Origin: Simmondsia chinensis
Lineage: Eukaryota; Streptophyta; Magnoliopsida; Caryophyllales; Simmondsiaceae
Length of the DNA stretch: 64,000 nt
Assembly: GCA_018398585.1 (NCBI GenBank)
Contig: JAGTTD010000025.1
Location: forward strand, 13,955,578-14,019,577
Direction: 5' to 3'
Below the pieces are notes generated by a model. That model saw only the letters and a program-made list of their open reading frames with translations. It did not search any database and was not told where the DNA came from. Shown piece by piece: positions 20,513-33,259 of the stretch; positions within the stretch are counted from its first letter, which is position 1; every line of letters starts with the position of its first letter. The translations under genes were made by a program, and so were the position numbers.

Positions 20513-22365
20513 TGTTGGTACGGATTTCAAAAGTTTTTCCTTAGTTTATTAAACCAGCGCAGCATAAGGGAAGGAAAGAAAAAATAGAAATTACATGAAC
20601 TATAACTAACATAAGAAAAAAATAGAAATGCGAGAAACTTAAAAAAGAAGGAAAGAAGAATACTTGGAATTACTCCAATAATAAAGAATACAAGAAAGAT
20701 AATAACTCCAAAAAAGCAGAGAAAATCGAGACCAAGCTGTCTTGTACACAATGACCTCAAAACGCCGAAAGAGTGGGCTCCGAAAAATATTAAATTGAGG
20801 AAGGAAAATTTTCAAATGAAATTTTTATCTCCAATTAGATCCATGAGAGTCAACACTTTCAGAAACCTTTTATAGTAGGATACTAAAAAATACAAAAAAT
20901 TTTGATTTGGGACACATAGAAAATAAAAAACAAAATGCAGCGTTTCATGTTAAAATGCAATTAAAATGCAGCATTTCAACTTAAGCAGAAATCATGTTAT
21001 TTTTAAGCCCATTCAAGGTGCCACGTGGCAAGCCATGATTGGCCTACGTGTGTGCACGCGAATAGCCAAGCACTACCACGTGTCGTATGCTAGTTGGTCC
21101 AAATGTTTATACACAGATTATGCCAGGAATTTTTGCGATTTTTCCTCTTTGTTTCCCATGTGTCAAAATTCATCCCAAATATTTTTTATTTACAAAGAAA
21201 TATTTTATTTTATAATTTTTAACTTTTATTCATCTCATAAATAATATTTGACAAATTTAAATTTACTCATCTCATGGGTAAATAATTCATCTCATTAATT
21301 CTTTAATATTTTTCAACGGCAATAAAATCAGAGACTTGCACAGGAACCTCAGGAGCAATTTAAATCTATCCAAATGGGTTAAATTAATTACCATATCATG
21401 ATAAAATTTAATTACCATTTAGTGGAACTTAGTTCCCCTAAAAATATCCCACTGCGCTCTACACTTAAGCCATTTATGAGATAACTCCAAAATAGAATGT
21501 ATTAATGATGACAACCCCGCCACTAAATGTCCAGGACAAAGAATAAATATAACTACTACAACTTTCCTTCTCATCGCTTCTTCTTTAATTACCGACTCGC
21601 CCTTTACTGAACAATTTATTTATACTTGAACAAATTCACAGTATAAATTTCAAATGTCAAACACTTGAAATACTTCGACCAGAGATTTCTAATTATTCAA
21701 ACACTTGCGAATCAACTAAGGGGACATCTGTATCTCATAAGAGACTGCAGGTTCCATATTGAATACCTGATCCTTTTCACACTTTATGTCGTTACCCAGT
21801 GTATGTCGGAATTCAGTCATTTGTTTAGACCATACTTATAGTGCATCAAAGTAACCAACGTTCCATACACAAGTCCAGAATACTCTTAGGATTAAGAGTT
21901 GTCGTTCAAACGGTACATTATGAATCACTCATCTCCGAAAGTAGTCTAGAAACAAGCAATTCACATGATCCTAGTCAGTGTATCAATCTTATTAGACACG
22001 CCAACATAACACTTTTTGATCACCATCCACATGACCAAGACAAGTCATCTAAGTGTCACGTTATAGTTTTAGCATACAAGTGGTTCAAACTTGTCTTTGA
22101 CCTACGAGTCTTTTAAACAACATTCGATACCATTTGTTCCAAGTCTATCTATGGGTTAATCTCATAAACCACTTAGGACAAACATGTAAATTATAGTCTG
22201 ATGACTACTCCCATTTCATGGATGTTACCAAAAGAAAAAGAACTTGCAGTATAAATACTCGCTCATACAAATTCAGTAAGGAAACAATTGAAACTTCAAT
22301 TTCATTCTTCAATAAAATAATATTTAGAGGGTAAAATTTGGATTTCGAACACACCATTCCTAACA
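20513..22365 (-). repeat. Copia LTR family B, copy B2 (3' LTR)
   Basis: Minus-strand LTR starting TGTTAGGAATGGTG at 22365 and ending GAAATCCGTACCAACA at 20513, about 1.85 kb. A purine-rich tract (AAATGGTAGATT) and pol C-terminal sequence lie immediately right of it, so it is the 3' LTR of a minus-strand copia element. It interrupts LTR family C. A plus-strand open frame at 21841-22116 is antisense LTR sequence. Confidence 0.75.
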
Positions 22366-22680
22366 ATCTACCATTTGTCCTAAATCCAATTTGTTACAAA
22401 GTTTATGCCCATCCCTTCTATGCATGATCCAAAGGCCTACTGAGTCCAAATCTTTGTTAAGTCAAGTACTGTTTCTGAACCAACATGCCTTTTTTGCGAC
22501 TTCTGAAGCTACAACATGTTCAGTCCTTATGGTGGAGTCAGCACTACAAGACTACTTGACACTCCTCCCGCTAATGGCTCCTCTAAGGATAAAGGCATAT
22601 CCAGACATCGAACGTCTAACTTCTCTATATGACTGGAAGTCTGAATTAGTATAGCCAACTGGAACCAGCTCATCACTTTG
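22366..22680 (-). pseudogene. Ty1/copia RNase H C-terminal remnant
   Basis: On the minus strand: SGYAFILRGAISGRSVK, a stop, SCSADSTIRTEHVVASEVAKKACWFRN. This is the copia RNase H SGYVF...SWRSVKQS...ST-EAEYVAASEA pattern with the usual glutamate positions altered. The frame then decays before the polypurine tract of LTR B2. Sequence beyond about 22680 belongs to the Tat-like element, so most of the copia pol is deleted. Confidence 0.8.
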
Positions 22681-22689
22681 AATGATCAG

Positions 22690-25600
22690 CCCTCAGGGTT
22701 TGAGAATCCTCCATTAGTTGGGGGAAGTCCTCATCATGGAAATCGTTCTCTACATTAGACCATTTTAGGTTAACACAGCCTAGAGGTTCCACTAAGTTGA
22801 TAGTTAGAGGGGAGTACTCCCCTTCATCCTAAGCTGCTCCTTGGTCTAGGGAATTCTTGGCAAGCTAATCCCACCAAGACTCTCGCCCTTCAGAGGATGA
22901 GGGGCTAGCCCATCACTCAGGCTTCTTGTGTGTCTGCCTTTTATCGGTAGTAGTAAAAGGCCCAGACTCAGTTGTTTGATCCTCGAGATCCATCTGCTCA
23001 ATTTGCTTGCCCTTGCGGACTATAACTTCTTCTTGAGAGAGCCTACTTAAGCAAGTATCGAGCAGAGTCCTCTGCTGAGCTGCCCCTTTCCATAGTAGCC
23101 TTCTGTTTTAAGTTTTGGAAAGTTTAGAGGGACTAACCTCCCCATGTTCGGGGTGATTTCTTCTCCAGACATTACCAAATTAGACGCCATAAAGTTGCTA
23201 TCCTGAATTTCATGGTTCTTGATTGGTCTCTATGTTTAGTAGGTGATAATTAGGGTATTTCTTTGGATGCCCAGTTCTCATGATGATCTAGGTCATTGAA
23301 GTAAGACGATGAAGAAGTCATGTTAGTGGTGTTTTTGTCGAGAGAGATGGTTTCTTCTATGGGTAAAGGCCCAACTTCTTCATTTTTTCCACTAATTTGT
23401 GCCACAACTTCTGTAGAGGTCATGCATGAGGAGCAAGAGTTTCCTCGATGCCTATTTCTTCGAAGCAAAGACCGTTTGCCAGTCACTATCAACAAGGATA
23501 TCCATGGCTAACCCTTCTTCCTTAGAGAAAAGAATATTTTTTTCTTCTAATTGCTTCATTATGGACCTTCTAAACTAACAAAATTATGTGTTGAATGTGC
23601 AGCCATGATGTACTACTTGTAGCAAGCCTCTGGCAATCTCAACACGGCTCTAGAAAACCTAAGTGTTCCAGATTCTAGCAGTTTTTCAAACAAAGCATTG
23701 GCCACGACCAGCTTGTCTATGTTCGTATCCATCCTGCATAAAATGCTGCCATTAGTTTGGTTGTTATGGGAATCATGAAGCATTGCTACCTCGATTATAT
23801 TAACTTGGATAGGACTAGGGAAGGGGTCTTTGTTAACACCCATATGTCCTTCTCCTAGGAAGATTAATTCCCTTGCTTCTATGGCATCTTGAACCATGTC
23901 CCTAAAGATAACACAGTTCTTTATTGAATGGCTCAATGAATCATGCCATTTACAATATACCATCCCCTTATTAAAATTAAGGCCAGGTTTTCAATGTTTA
24001 CCCCTGATCTTGAGTTTGTTATTTTCCTCATGCCAGTCAAATATTACATTAGCTCTTGAGAAGTCAAATGAATACTTTCCCAAGTCTTGGAATTGATAGG
24101 ACTTCTTGGCTCTGACATCCTTCTTAACCAAAGGACTACAAACCATAAGTGGCCGCATGACGTTTTCAGCAATGTCAATCTCGAAAGGAGGGTCTTCATC
24201 CTCTTTGATTAGGTTGTGTACATAAGTCTCATACACGCTGTTGTTCTTTAGGCTTTGTTTTTTTGAAGACAACCTCGTATCTAGAGGTGCATTCCACCAG
24301 CCGTAGGAGCATCGAGAAGTTAGAGCCTTCAAATTTTATCCTAAATTCAATATCCAAGCCATTTCAAGCTGGCTTGGCATATCTAACTTCAAGAAGGGCT
24401 GTTTTGCACTTTGACCTGGCTCTCTTGAGCCAGTTAATGTAATCTTCCATAGATACAACTGGTTTTTGTCTTATTCGAGCCAAGTCTGATGTGGAAGCTC
24501 CTAATTCCATTCTCGAAAACTGGGCCTAAAATTGCCTTGCTATGTCATCGCAACAATAGATGGAATTAGGTGGCCGGCTAATGTATCACTTAAAAGCAGT
24601 CCTAGTTAAGGAGTTGGGGATAACCTAAGCTTAAAATACAAATCGTCAGTCGCTTCCCTACACTGGCAATTAAATCTTGCCAAGTGCTCAACGGCAGACA
24701 CAGTTCCTTCCCTTAAGAAGAGGGTAAATGCATGGATTGTATATCCTTGAGGAAAAGGGTAGTCCCTGTCTTTGTAGTTAGGGTAAGGTTTACTGTACAA
24801 GGGTTTATTGACCCTTATAAAACTTGGCCCTTATAAAACTTGGCCCATACATTTGCTCGATGAGGGTAGCCAGTTGGTCCTAGAGGGCTAGGTTAGGCAC
24901 TTGATTATGCGCCTGCCATTGCCCCCCAAGTGGTTGAAGATCTCAAGGGGGATCTGCAAAATACCCTGAGCACTCATCACAATCGGTTATGGGAACAAAT
25001 GTTGTTGCCCAAACCTAGGGTAACATCCCAGATCAATATGGCCATGCGCTTGGTTAGCCACAAAGTATTTTCTAATAGGGCCTGGGTTATATGACTTGCC
25101 TAGGAGCACACCAATATTAGCAAATTGTTGGTCCATATCCTCGCTTGATTAGTCTCCAAGTCATGTTCTTGAGGAAGTGGGTGGTCAACTTACCCCGCCA
25201 GTGTGTTAAGTATTACGAAGGAGAGGCTAGATCTCTAGAGTGGGAACCTATCCTTGCATTTCTAGTTCAAGGCCTTGAGTGGGCCTCGAGGTTACCTGTA
25301 CCCCTGAGTAGGGTATGAAAGGTTTTACCTTCATGTCTTAAGGATAGGTAACACTGGCACATTGGCATTGTGATCCCTCGTGGCTAGAGAAAAACTTTAT
25401 TTCAAAGGGCTAGCAACCCTAAGAGGCACATCGTCCCTGCAACTAGATTACAAGTATGTGACACACGATTTAGCCATATCTAGGTTTTTCATTCTCTTAT
25501 GTTATTATGGTCAACCTGAGTCACTGGTAATATAAGCTCGAGAGAGCCTCACAAGGATGTCCAGTTGGTACTAACGGAGGAGGTGCAGGCCTAAGTTGCA

Positions 25601-26225
25601 TGATATACTGTCTAATGGCTTGATCCAAGCCATTATGAGTCTCAACCTGTCCTACCAAGATAGGCTTGACTTCAACTACGGTCTGTTTTTCCATGCCTTT
25701 AGCAATAGGGGCAGCGGTAGAAGACAAAGTTGAGTTCACTTCAACTTAGACTCTGTTAGTTTCTCCATTAAACTTGTCATGCATTGAGGTTCCAATGTTG
25801 TTTATTATGGCTGTCATGGCGGTAGAGCTTTCACGTTGGGCGGCTAGATTGCGCTGTACTTCAACACATTGTCTCTCGAGGGTTTCTCACATTGATTGTT
25901 AAATTCTTTGGTTAAAGCATGGCCATGAAACTCTTGTGAGAAAAGCCATCTATATCTAGTCATTCATCCTTAGGGATGTTATCATCACCACCGATCTCAC
26001 CACTGTGGCTATGACTTTGTTCATCCCTTTTGTTATAGGGCTCTGTTCAAAAGAATGCTCAAGCAGAGATCCAATCAGGGCTAAGCCCTATAGCTCCTCA
26101 TGCTCTAGAGCACTAGACCTCCTTGTTTTGACCATTGGTAAATGGTTTGAAACTACATTTTGGTGGTGCATGATGGGCTAAAGGCAATGAAGTTTCCTGT
26201 CAAGCCTCCCACTGTGTTCGCCAAA
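22690..26225 (-). mobile_element. Tat-like Ty3/gypsy internal region (decayed)
   Basis: Minus-strand interior of element C1 between partial 3' LTR 20222-20512 and 5' LTR 26232-28000. Gag pieces lie at 23613-24800, and leader and gag N-terminal pieces at 25500-26200. 22690-23600 should correspond to sequence beyond gag, but I recognise no pol domain there. Many stops and frame changes show that it is old. Confidence 0.6.
23613..24800 (-). pseudogene. Tat-like gag remnant
   Basis: Three minus-strand segments are typical of Tat-lineage gag. 24606-24800 reads PYPNYKDRDYPFPQGYTIHAFTLF then VEHLARFNCQC. 23991-24332 reads KKSYQFQDLGKYSFDFSRANVIFDW. 23613-23963 opens YCKWHDSLSHSIKNCVIFRDMVQDAIE, the C-x-K-W-H zinc-finger-like motif. 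The pieces lie in the expected order but in different frames with stops between. No protein can be made. Confidence 0.75.
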
Positions 26226-26231
26226 AGGCAT
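26200..26231 (-). other. Primer-site region of element C1
   Basis: The minus strand reads TTTTGGCGAACACAGTGGGA next to the LTR edge, resembling the TGGCGACTCCACTGGGGA primer site of Ogre/Tat elements with several changes. The equivalent place in C2 (about 28855-28880) has the same layout. Confidence 0.5.
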
Positions 26232-27398
26232 GTTTGCTTTATTTTGTTTACAGTTATGTGTGATGTGGTCACTGTTAAATGATAAACAAAACAAATGTGC
26301 AAAAGGGACTTACCGCAACTAGGGAGTAAGCCTAACTACAAACTAGACGTATTTCACCTCAACCACTCACCGTTTTTGAAGAGAAGTTTGTGATATGTTT
26401 CTATATCTGACTTTGGTTACACAGTGAGTCTTGCTTATGCTTCGATTAAGAAGATTATTGTTAAATTTTTTTGTGAATTTTTATATATATGTGTTGACAG
26501 AAAATCAAAGGATATGGACCTAACTCATGGCAGTTACAGTGATGGATCAAGGTTAACAGACACCTTTCCTCGTATGCTTAAAAGTCAGAAATTGGGGTGG
26601 AGACGAACCCAAGAATTTAGCAGTCCACTTACAAGCTCGTGTCAATCATGTTTTTAAGCCTTGCACCCTTGACTTATAATAACTCAAATAAGTTAAGGTC
26701 TGACGAGATTAAAGTGGAGCAAACTATATTGAGGTCATTGAGTTAGGACTAACGAAATCAAGGTCAAACCCTGGCCTTCAAAGCCCTAAACAATGTCGCA
26801 AACTTAAGTTCACCTCGCTTATTAAGCAATGACAATATAGTTAAGACCAACACAATTAAAGTCAAGCATTGACCATCAAAGCATTAAACTAAAGCCTTAA
26901 TTCTCAACTCATCGAAATTTTGGGACAGATTAATACTGTAAGTTCATATATGAAACCCTAGAAACTGTATTATAGATGAAGCAGGTACAACAAGTTCTAA
27001 TCTAAGCTATGCCAAGTTACGCTACTCCTAAGAAAAAGTACAACTGTGCTATAAAAAAAAATTTGAAGAAGTTTTATATTGAGTGTGTGTACTTCTTTGG
27101 ACTGACGCAGAGTCCTTTATTTATGGAAAATGAAAAATACGGTTGTTCTTATTTCTGTGGCAACTTCACCCATGTTAGATCACTAAGCTTCTTCATACAT
27201 ACAAAAATCTTCAGTGAAGGTATCCTGAATTCAGTATTGGAAGGAAATCCTTGGTGCCCACCTCTGTAATCTTAGAGAAAGTCCCTTCTAGAAGCCCCAT
27301 GTCCTCTTTGATTAAGCTTAATGCCCAAGTATTTGAGATTGTTCTCCAAGTAACCACCTCAACCCTAGAAACCACTTGTCTTGTAGCTCTCTTGGGAG

Positions 27399-27810
27399 TA
27401 GAGGTGGCCAGTGGGCTAGGTAAGCGGGCTGAGGCCCGGCTCAGTTAAGTTGTATTGTAGCAAAAGATGTTTTAATACTTTGTTTACCCAACAAAATCAT
27501 AATGAAATTACAGCTCACATGGTAATGGGCGTGCCTTACATGTTATAGGTATAGGGCTCGAACCCCACTCATGTCATTTTTGTGTCACTTTTTTCGTGAC
27601 ATATAAAAAAAAAAGCCGAGCCTGGTCAATCCCGGCCCGGCCTAGCCCGAGCTTGAGTTCGGGCTGGACTCGTTGGGCTAGGCGTAAACCCAGGGCCGGC
27701 CCAAGCCCGATCTGGAATTAGGCTTGGCTCGGTTCAGCTCGACCCGGTCCTAGGCTGGGCCCGTGGACCTGGGCCCGAGCCCTGCTTAGCTTGACCCATG
27801 GCCACCTTTA
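27399..27810. mobile_element. hAT non-autonomous element (MITE), 412 bp
   Basis: Terminal inverted repeats TAGAGGTGGCCA and TGGCCACCTTTA match at 11 of 12 positions. Flanking 8-bp duplications CTTGGGAG/CTTGGCAG differ at one base. The related LTR at 28882-30200 has the uninterrupted site CTTGGTAG followed by TCCCTCGAGC (near 29938), so this is a real insertion into LTR C1. The interior is rich in GGCCCGGCC-type motifs and has no transposase. Confidence 0.85.
27500..27615 (+). mobile_element. Possible SINE-like insert inside the hAT MITE
   Basis: CAGCTCACATGGTAATGGGC resembles a tRNA A box region and GGGCTCGAACCCC a B box, about 45 bp apart. An A-run (27604-27614) follows. It resembles the head of plant Au-type SINEs. 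No clear target duplication was seen. Confidence 0.3.
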
Positions 27811-28000
27811 CTTGGCAGGCCCTTGAGCTCGAGCTCCTTTTATCCTTCAACCACCTCGAGTGGTTGATACGCTTGTCAAGTGATCATCTCTTCAGGATAC
27901 TGGGCTCGATACTCCATTACTTCGGCACCTAAAAGGCTTAGGTCTCCTCGAGGGAGGCCTCATGTATTAAGCACATGAAAAATTTGCTCACAACGATGTT

Positions 28001-28881
28001 GTCCTAGCACTTTCCAAATTAGAGTGTGAACAAGCGCATTCAATTGCCCTCCATTTTCATACATCCTAGCGGGTTAGGATGAGGTCATTCATCCCTAATA
28101 AGTGGTATATGCCCTTGTTCGTTGACCCGAGGCTTTGCTTAGGCCTTGAGATGGTCTCTCTTACATGCAAATGACATGTATAGCATGCCCCCTAATCTAA
28201 GGGATAGGCACAGTCTGCAAATTGGTGTTCAAGTCCATACAAGGCAAGGTGTGCCATTGATTCAAATGTAGAAAGACTCCCTATGTCATACTGATTCCTA
28301 AGGCTTAAGTCCAAGCGTGTGATACCTAGACCAGCCATAACATTGTTCCCTCTCCCTCTAAGGTAGCGTTGGCAACAACATTCAAAGGTAGCGTTAATTG
28401 TCTAAGGTCGTCCCTAATGGCTTGAACTATATCGCTATGGGTCTCAGCATGCCTTGCTAAGATAAGCTTAATCTTCAACTACTATTTACCTTACCACATC
28501 TCTGCATGTCATGTTTCTTGAAGTTCTCTTAGAGACTACTTAAGTCTTTGATTTGCGAGTTCCATTTGGCATTTGAGCATGGCCATAAAGCTATTTCGAG
28601 AATCGCCATCGTGCTCAATGTGTTCATCTTTTGGGATATCATCATCACCTTTGCTTTCATTAATGTAGTTATGACTAGTTTCATCTCTGCGCGAGATAGG
28701 GCTTTGTTCTTAGAGATGCTCAAGAGGTGGCCCAATAAAAGCCAACCCTTGAGGCTCCTCAGTCTTGAGAGAACATGCTCTGCTAGTTTTGACCATTGGT
28801 GAATGGTCTAAGGTTATGTTATGATAATCCATGATGGGTTTGAGGAATATAAAGTCTCGTGCCTCCCACTATAGTCTCCAA
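28001..28881 (-). mobile_element. Internal fragment of Tat-like element C2
   Basis: Parallel to 25200-26230 of C1. Shared blocks include TCATCATCACC, the GGGCTTTGTTC/GGGCTCTGTTC segment, GTTTTGACCATTGGTGAATGG and TGATGGG ending at CCTCCCACTATAGTCTCC beside the LTR. Only the leader and start of gag remain, and gag and pol are otherwise deleted. Confidence 0.6.
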
Positions 28882-30200
28882 AAGGTGTGTTTGCCCCTTT
28901 GGTTTGTTTTAGTGTGTGTGGGATGACTGTAAATACAAAATCAAACAAAAATACAAAAGCGATCCACCTTGATTGGGAAGTGCACCTAATTTAGGAACCA
29001 CATGTGTTGGACCTCAATCAATCACTTTTGAAAAGGGTTGATATTTTTTGTGAATTCAAATTCGGTTCTCAATTTAATATGGATTCTACATCTAATTAAG
29101 GAGACTTAAATTATATATTTTTGTGCCTTTTTGGATATAATGTTTCAAGATAATAAAAGGGGATATGGACCTGGCTCAAGAGGCAGTTTGGGTGATGGTG
29201 CAGAGCATCCTTGTACACTTAAAAGCTAGAAAGTAGGGTGGAGACAAGCTTAAGAGCTTAGCAGTTAACTCACATGCCCCGGCACCCTTGACTTATGATT
29301 TAAAAAGAACCGTATTCATGTTGTTGGATCAGAACCAATCCAATCAAGGTTAAGTATGGATTGTTAAAGCCCTGAAATGGCGACTCAAACCTAAAGTCAC
29401 CTAACTCACTGAGCAGTAACTCCACTATTAAGACTAATGCAATCAAGCTTGAGAATGCCTTAAACCAATGACACAAATCTTAACTCATTGATTGTGGGAA
29501 CAAATTTAAAACAAAAACTTCATACCTAAAACTCGAGAATAGTATTGCCTTGATGAAAGTAAAACAAGATGCTACAAGCTAAACTAAGCAAAGTTACGCC
29601 GCTCCTTAGAATAAACCACAAGTTTGCTGTAAATAAAGTTCGAAGAAATTTTGTGATATTGGTGTAGGACACTTTACAACAACATATAGTTCCCTTAATT
29701 TATAGACCTATGTTCTATTTGCTGCGTCCTGAAAATCAAACTTATCTGCTCCATATTATGCCTCAGTGCTACTTTCCCACACTGGTTTGGCATAGAAAGT
29801 GCCTTGACACACGTTCTCGAGGCCTTTCTAGATGCCCTATGTTCATCTGCTTCTTTTTGGATACGCTTGAGGCTCACATTCCTTAGTATGCGCACCGAAT
29901 AACGGCCTCAAGCCTAGAAACTGCCTTTCTTATAGCCTTCTTGGTAGTCCCTCGAGCTCAAGCCCCTTTATCCCATCATGCCATCTCGTGAGGCTGTTAA
30001 TAGTAAAGAGATTTTAACTTATAAAGCAGCTGGACTCGAGACATCATTGTTTCTATTTTTAAAGCTTAGGTATTTTTCGAGCATGGCCCAACGTGACAAA
30101 CACGTGTCCTTTTAACCTTAAACTGCGTCATTTCAACTTGCTGGAGTTTGGAGTATAAACACCACTACTTGCCCAAAACGTAGAAGAAGAATAACCTTGA
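28882..30200 (-). repeat. Tat-like LTR family C, copy C2 (5' LTR)
   Basis: Collinear with C1: TGTGTTTGCCCC, TGATATGTT-like blocks, GGATATGGACC, TTAAAAGCTAGAAAGTAGGGTGGAGAC, and the empty hAT site near 29938. The outer boundary near 30200 is approximate. An antisense-type open frame at 29695-29895 is not a gene. Confidence 0.6.
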
Positions 30201-31705
30201 GATAGTGTGAGAATAGAGGGCAAATGAATTTTGCAGTTTCTCTAAGTATGTCAATTAGTGCTCCAAGGCACTCAATACATAGGAGAAATTCTTCCCATTT
30301 GAGTAATTGTCAGTTAAGGAAAAAAGCGAGAAATCTTAGTGGTGGACGAAGAGGATGGTTACAGAAGGATTGGGCAGATATCATGAACTAAGGAATCCTG
30401 ATTTCGTTATGGATTGAGTGGATAGTCAATAGTCAGAGTTGTAGAGCTACAGCTTGAACTCCTCGAGCATGAACGTTGAGTAATGATATAGGAATTAATT
30501 TTTCACATTTCCAACTTTATTGCAACAATTATAAAAGCAAGAACTAAAAAAATCAAACTCTAGATAGGAAAAAGTCCACATTGCAACGTATCGGCCTGCT
30601 CGAGAAAGCGCGCATTTGTGGTCTTCAAGGGCCATTCTAGGCCCTCAAGACTTTAACAAATGAAGGGAGAATGGGGCCTTTAAATGTGACTATTCCACCA
30701 TCATACTTTATGTGTATGATGAGTAATCTTGAACAAAAGTGAAACACCTTTAAAATTTCAAAAATTGATATAATGGACAAAGTAAATAAACCTTTGGACA
30801 AATAACCCAAAAAACATATATACATAAGGTAGCCTTTTGAAACTAAAAGGTTTTTTGCAAAATGCCACCAAAAATATAATTTTGGATTTTCAAAAATTGT
30901 GCATTTGTCAAAATAGAGATTTTAATATTTTCAAAGTTGCTTTGTTTTCATATGTTTGCCTAGATAAAGATCAATAAATTTATCTCTAGGGATTTTTTTA
31001 ACCAGAGATAAAAGTGACTCTGAAAGTCATCACATGGTCACCTTAACAACTCCAAAAAATCATATTAAAAAAAACAACTCTAGATAATTAATACGTATAA
31101 TTATACAAAAGAATTGGTCTTATCAATAGGCGGCTCGGGATCAAGAGTACCCTTATTAATTTCGAAACCAACTAAACCAAATTATGGAAATTTAATACAT
31201 AATTGTCCAACAACCCATATTATGAATATGGGCCTGAGGTGCACAAGAAGCGAAGAAAATGTCCTTGTTGAGGCTCCATTTGTTTGATAAAAAAACTTTA
31301 TGTTATATTTTTATAGTTTTATTGTGTAAATGAGTAGAAATTCTTGATCCAATAAAAGATGTTTTCTCCTATAAAGATAAAGTTGATTATCTCTCAAAGT
31401 GTTCACATATCAGCATGAAGTAGAAATCTGAACCGGGGCAGCCATTTGATCCAAGATCGAACTTGACTGATTTAATTTTGGTCCAATTCCCAATCCTTAA
31501 ATTTTACTTAGTTGACATTTAGATCCAGTCTGGTCAAAACTTAAAAAACTTAGGACCAGACTGAAAACCCGATCAACATCGTTGGTCTACTTTTTTTATT
31601 ATTAGAGTATAATAAAGATAATAATCAAGATAATTCGTCTTCCCCGCCTGATAGTATGCAATGGAATCGTTTTCAGAATTTGTGGGATTCTGGTATTTGT
31701 GGGGG
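30201..31705. other. Degenerate repeats, no gene
   Basis: 30480-30700 has blocks like repeat A in reverse (CTCGAGAAAGCGCGCATTTG, AGGCCCTCAAGACTTTAACA). 31430-31600 carries GGTCCAATT and GACCAGACTG motifs like the hAT-type MITE at 14685. Otherwise AT-rich with nothing recognisable. Confidence 0.35.
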
Positions 31706-32778
31706 GCAGAGGTAGAACCAATGTTTGAGCACTGGGGTTACATGCCCCATGTGGCCCTACAGGATTTTGTACGTAATGCGTGCTTAGATATTATATTATG
31801 GCTAGTAGTTAGTGGTTTCTAGTACACTTGAGTTTTACTATTAGGTCATAGGTTCAATTCTCCATCTCTCCCCTTTTTTGTGTTGAATTTTTCTTAAGTT
31901 TTTCCTTTAGTACTCTTCCCTTCAAAAAAAGTTCTATTTCACATAAAATAAATTTATTGATTTATAAAATTGCAATCATTTAATATTCTTTTGGGTTACT
32001 TACGTCAAAGGTATTTAGCCTATTGTATCACTGTAGTCTTTTTACTTTTAATTATTTTAATTTTGTCGCTCTACAATTTGAATTGTGTCAAGTTGGTCCC
32101 TAGAATAAAATTTATTTTAAGTTGTTGATGAAATTTTGAATAACTCAGCTATGGGTTGGGTTAATTGAGACAATGGGTGAATTTCTAGTGGATTACTTGC
32201 ATCTATCATGATCGTACCATTAAAAATTACATCATTAACTTAACTTAAATTGATAATTATACTAAATTGACACAATTCAAATAGTATATGGACTAAACTA
32301 ACACAATTAAAAGTACGAAGACTAAGTTGACCCAATGAGTAAAGTATAGAGACCTTTGGTGCAAATAACCCCAATTTTTTATATTCTAGTATCTCTAATA
32401 TTTAATTAATATTTTGTTATAAGTTTATTTCAGTAATTACATATTTAATTTAGTTAACTAATCACGTCCTTAAGAATCATCCACTACCAAGCTATGTAAT
32501 TGACAAATCAATTAATTTTTTGTTTATGATCACTGATATAAAATTTCCAGCAAACTTTGATTTTGACTAATTTTGTGAATACGTGCAATTTAGTAGCTGA
32601 TGATAGTTTGTTTATTATGTTTAGAGCTAATTTATATATTGTTAGTTGCTCCCATTAATTGAATTTTCTTGATCTGTTATTGCTCGTTACAATTCTCAAT
32701 TATTAACAGAGACAACCACTTATATATTTTGATTTATATTGTACCCCCAGTGATCACAAATCTTGGATCCACGACTGC
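31706..32778. mobile_element. hAT-like non-autonomous element, about 1.07 kb
   Basis: Left end GCAGAGGTAGAACCAATGTT and right end (reverse complement) GCAGTCGTGGATCCAAGATT align over about 40 bp as imperfect inverted repeats, both followed by CACTGGGG. Flanks TGTGGGGG and CGAGGGGG agree at 6 of 8 bases. The AT-rich interior lacks a transposase. Its right end cuts the copia gag at 32779. Confidence 0.55.
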
Positions 32779-33010
32779 CGAGGGGGGTTGGTAGAGCGAA
32801 TCTCTTCTAAATCAAAGGCTTCAAGAGCCGACATAGCTAGGTTACTCCCTAGAAAATAATTATCACGATCAAGTTTGACACCAATTTTCGGCATAGGAGT
32901 GTTATTATGAGTGGCCATGGCGTTTTGGGCAGAAAAACGAATGCTATTTGTGTTATAGGAGGCCACTCTCGAATCACTTATACTGAGATCTTTTTGAAGC
33001 TCTGATACCA
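32779..33010 (-). pseudogene. Ty1/copia gag N-terminus with primer site
   Basis: The minus strand has a perfect tRNA-iMet primer site TGGTATCAGAGC (32999-33010). An open frame follows with KIGVKLDRDNYFLGSNLAMSALEAFDLE, the LDR-NY-LW start of copia gag, with the usual W replaced. Only about 70 codons survive before the hAT-like element. Confidence 0.75.
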
Positions 33011-33259
33011 TGAAAGAACTTAAATAATTTAAGAGAGAAATATTGAGGGGCTCAATTTGATGTCTTTCATTGACTATCTATAGATACAATTGTGGAGCAC
33101 TTACATAGAGAGGATAATACCAGAGATAAACATAAAAACCATATAAATAAAATGCTAGTTTATCCAAGATAACAATCTCAACTTCACTTGTCCACATCAA
33201 CCTAAGATATACATACAAAAGTCAACTAGATGAAGATGTGGAAGTCTTCTTCAAATCTT
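33011..33259 (-). repeat. Probable 5' LTR of the copia fragment
   Basis: It directly abuts the primer site: plus-strand start TGAAAGAAC at 33011, and the nearest suitable end is GGATTGGACA at 33259. The inner edge is firm; the outer edge is inferred. Confidence 0.45.

Larger units (their letters stand above)
26232..28000 (-). repeat. Tat-like LTR family C, copy C1
   Basis: Inner edge GGCATGTTTGCTTTATTTTG. It is collinear with the LTR at 28882: GGGACTTACCGCAACTAGGG, ACCTCAACCACTCACCG, GATATGGACC and so on. It contains a 412-bp hAT MITE (27399-27810). Its outer limit is not sharply visible. It lies between two internal regions and so serves both C1 and C2. Small open frames within are not genes. 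Confidence 0.6.

Noticed and set aside
27500..27560. Possible tRNA gene (A- and B-box-like motifs)
   Set aside because: No acceptor stem or anticodon arm can be folded from the sequence; better explained as a SINE-like head.
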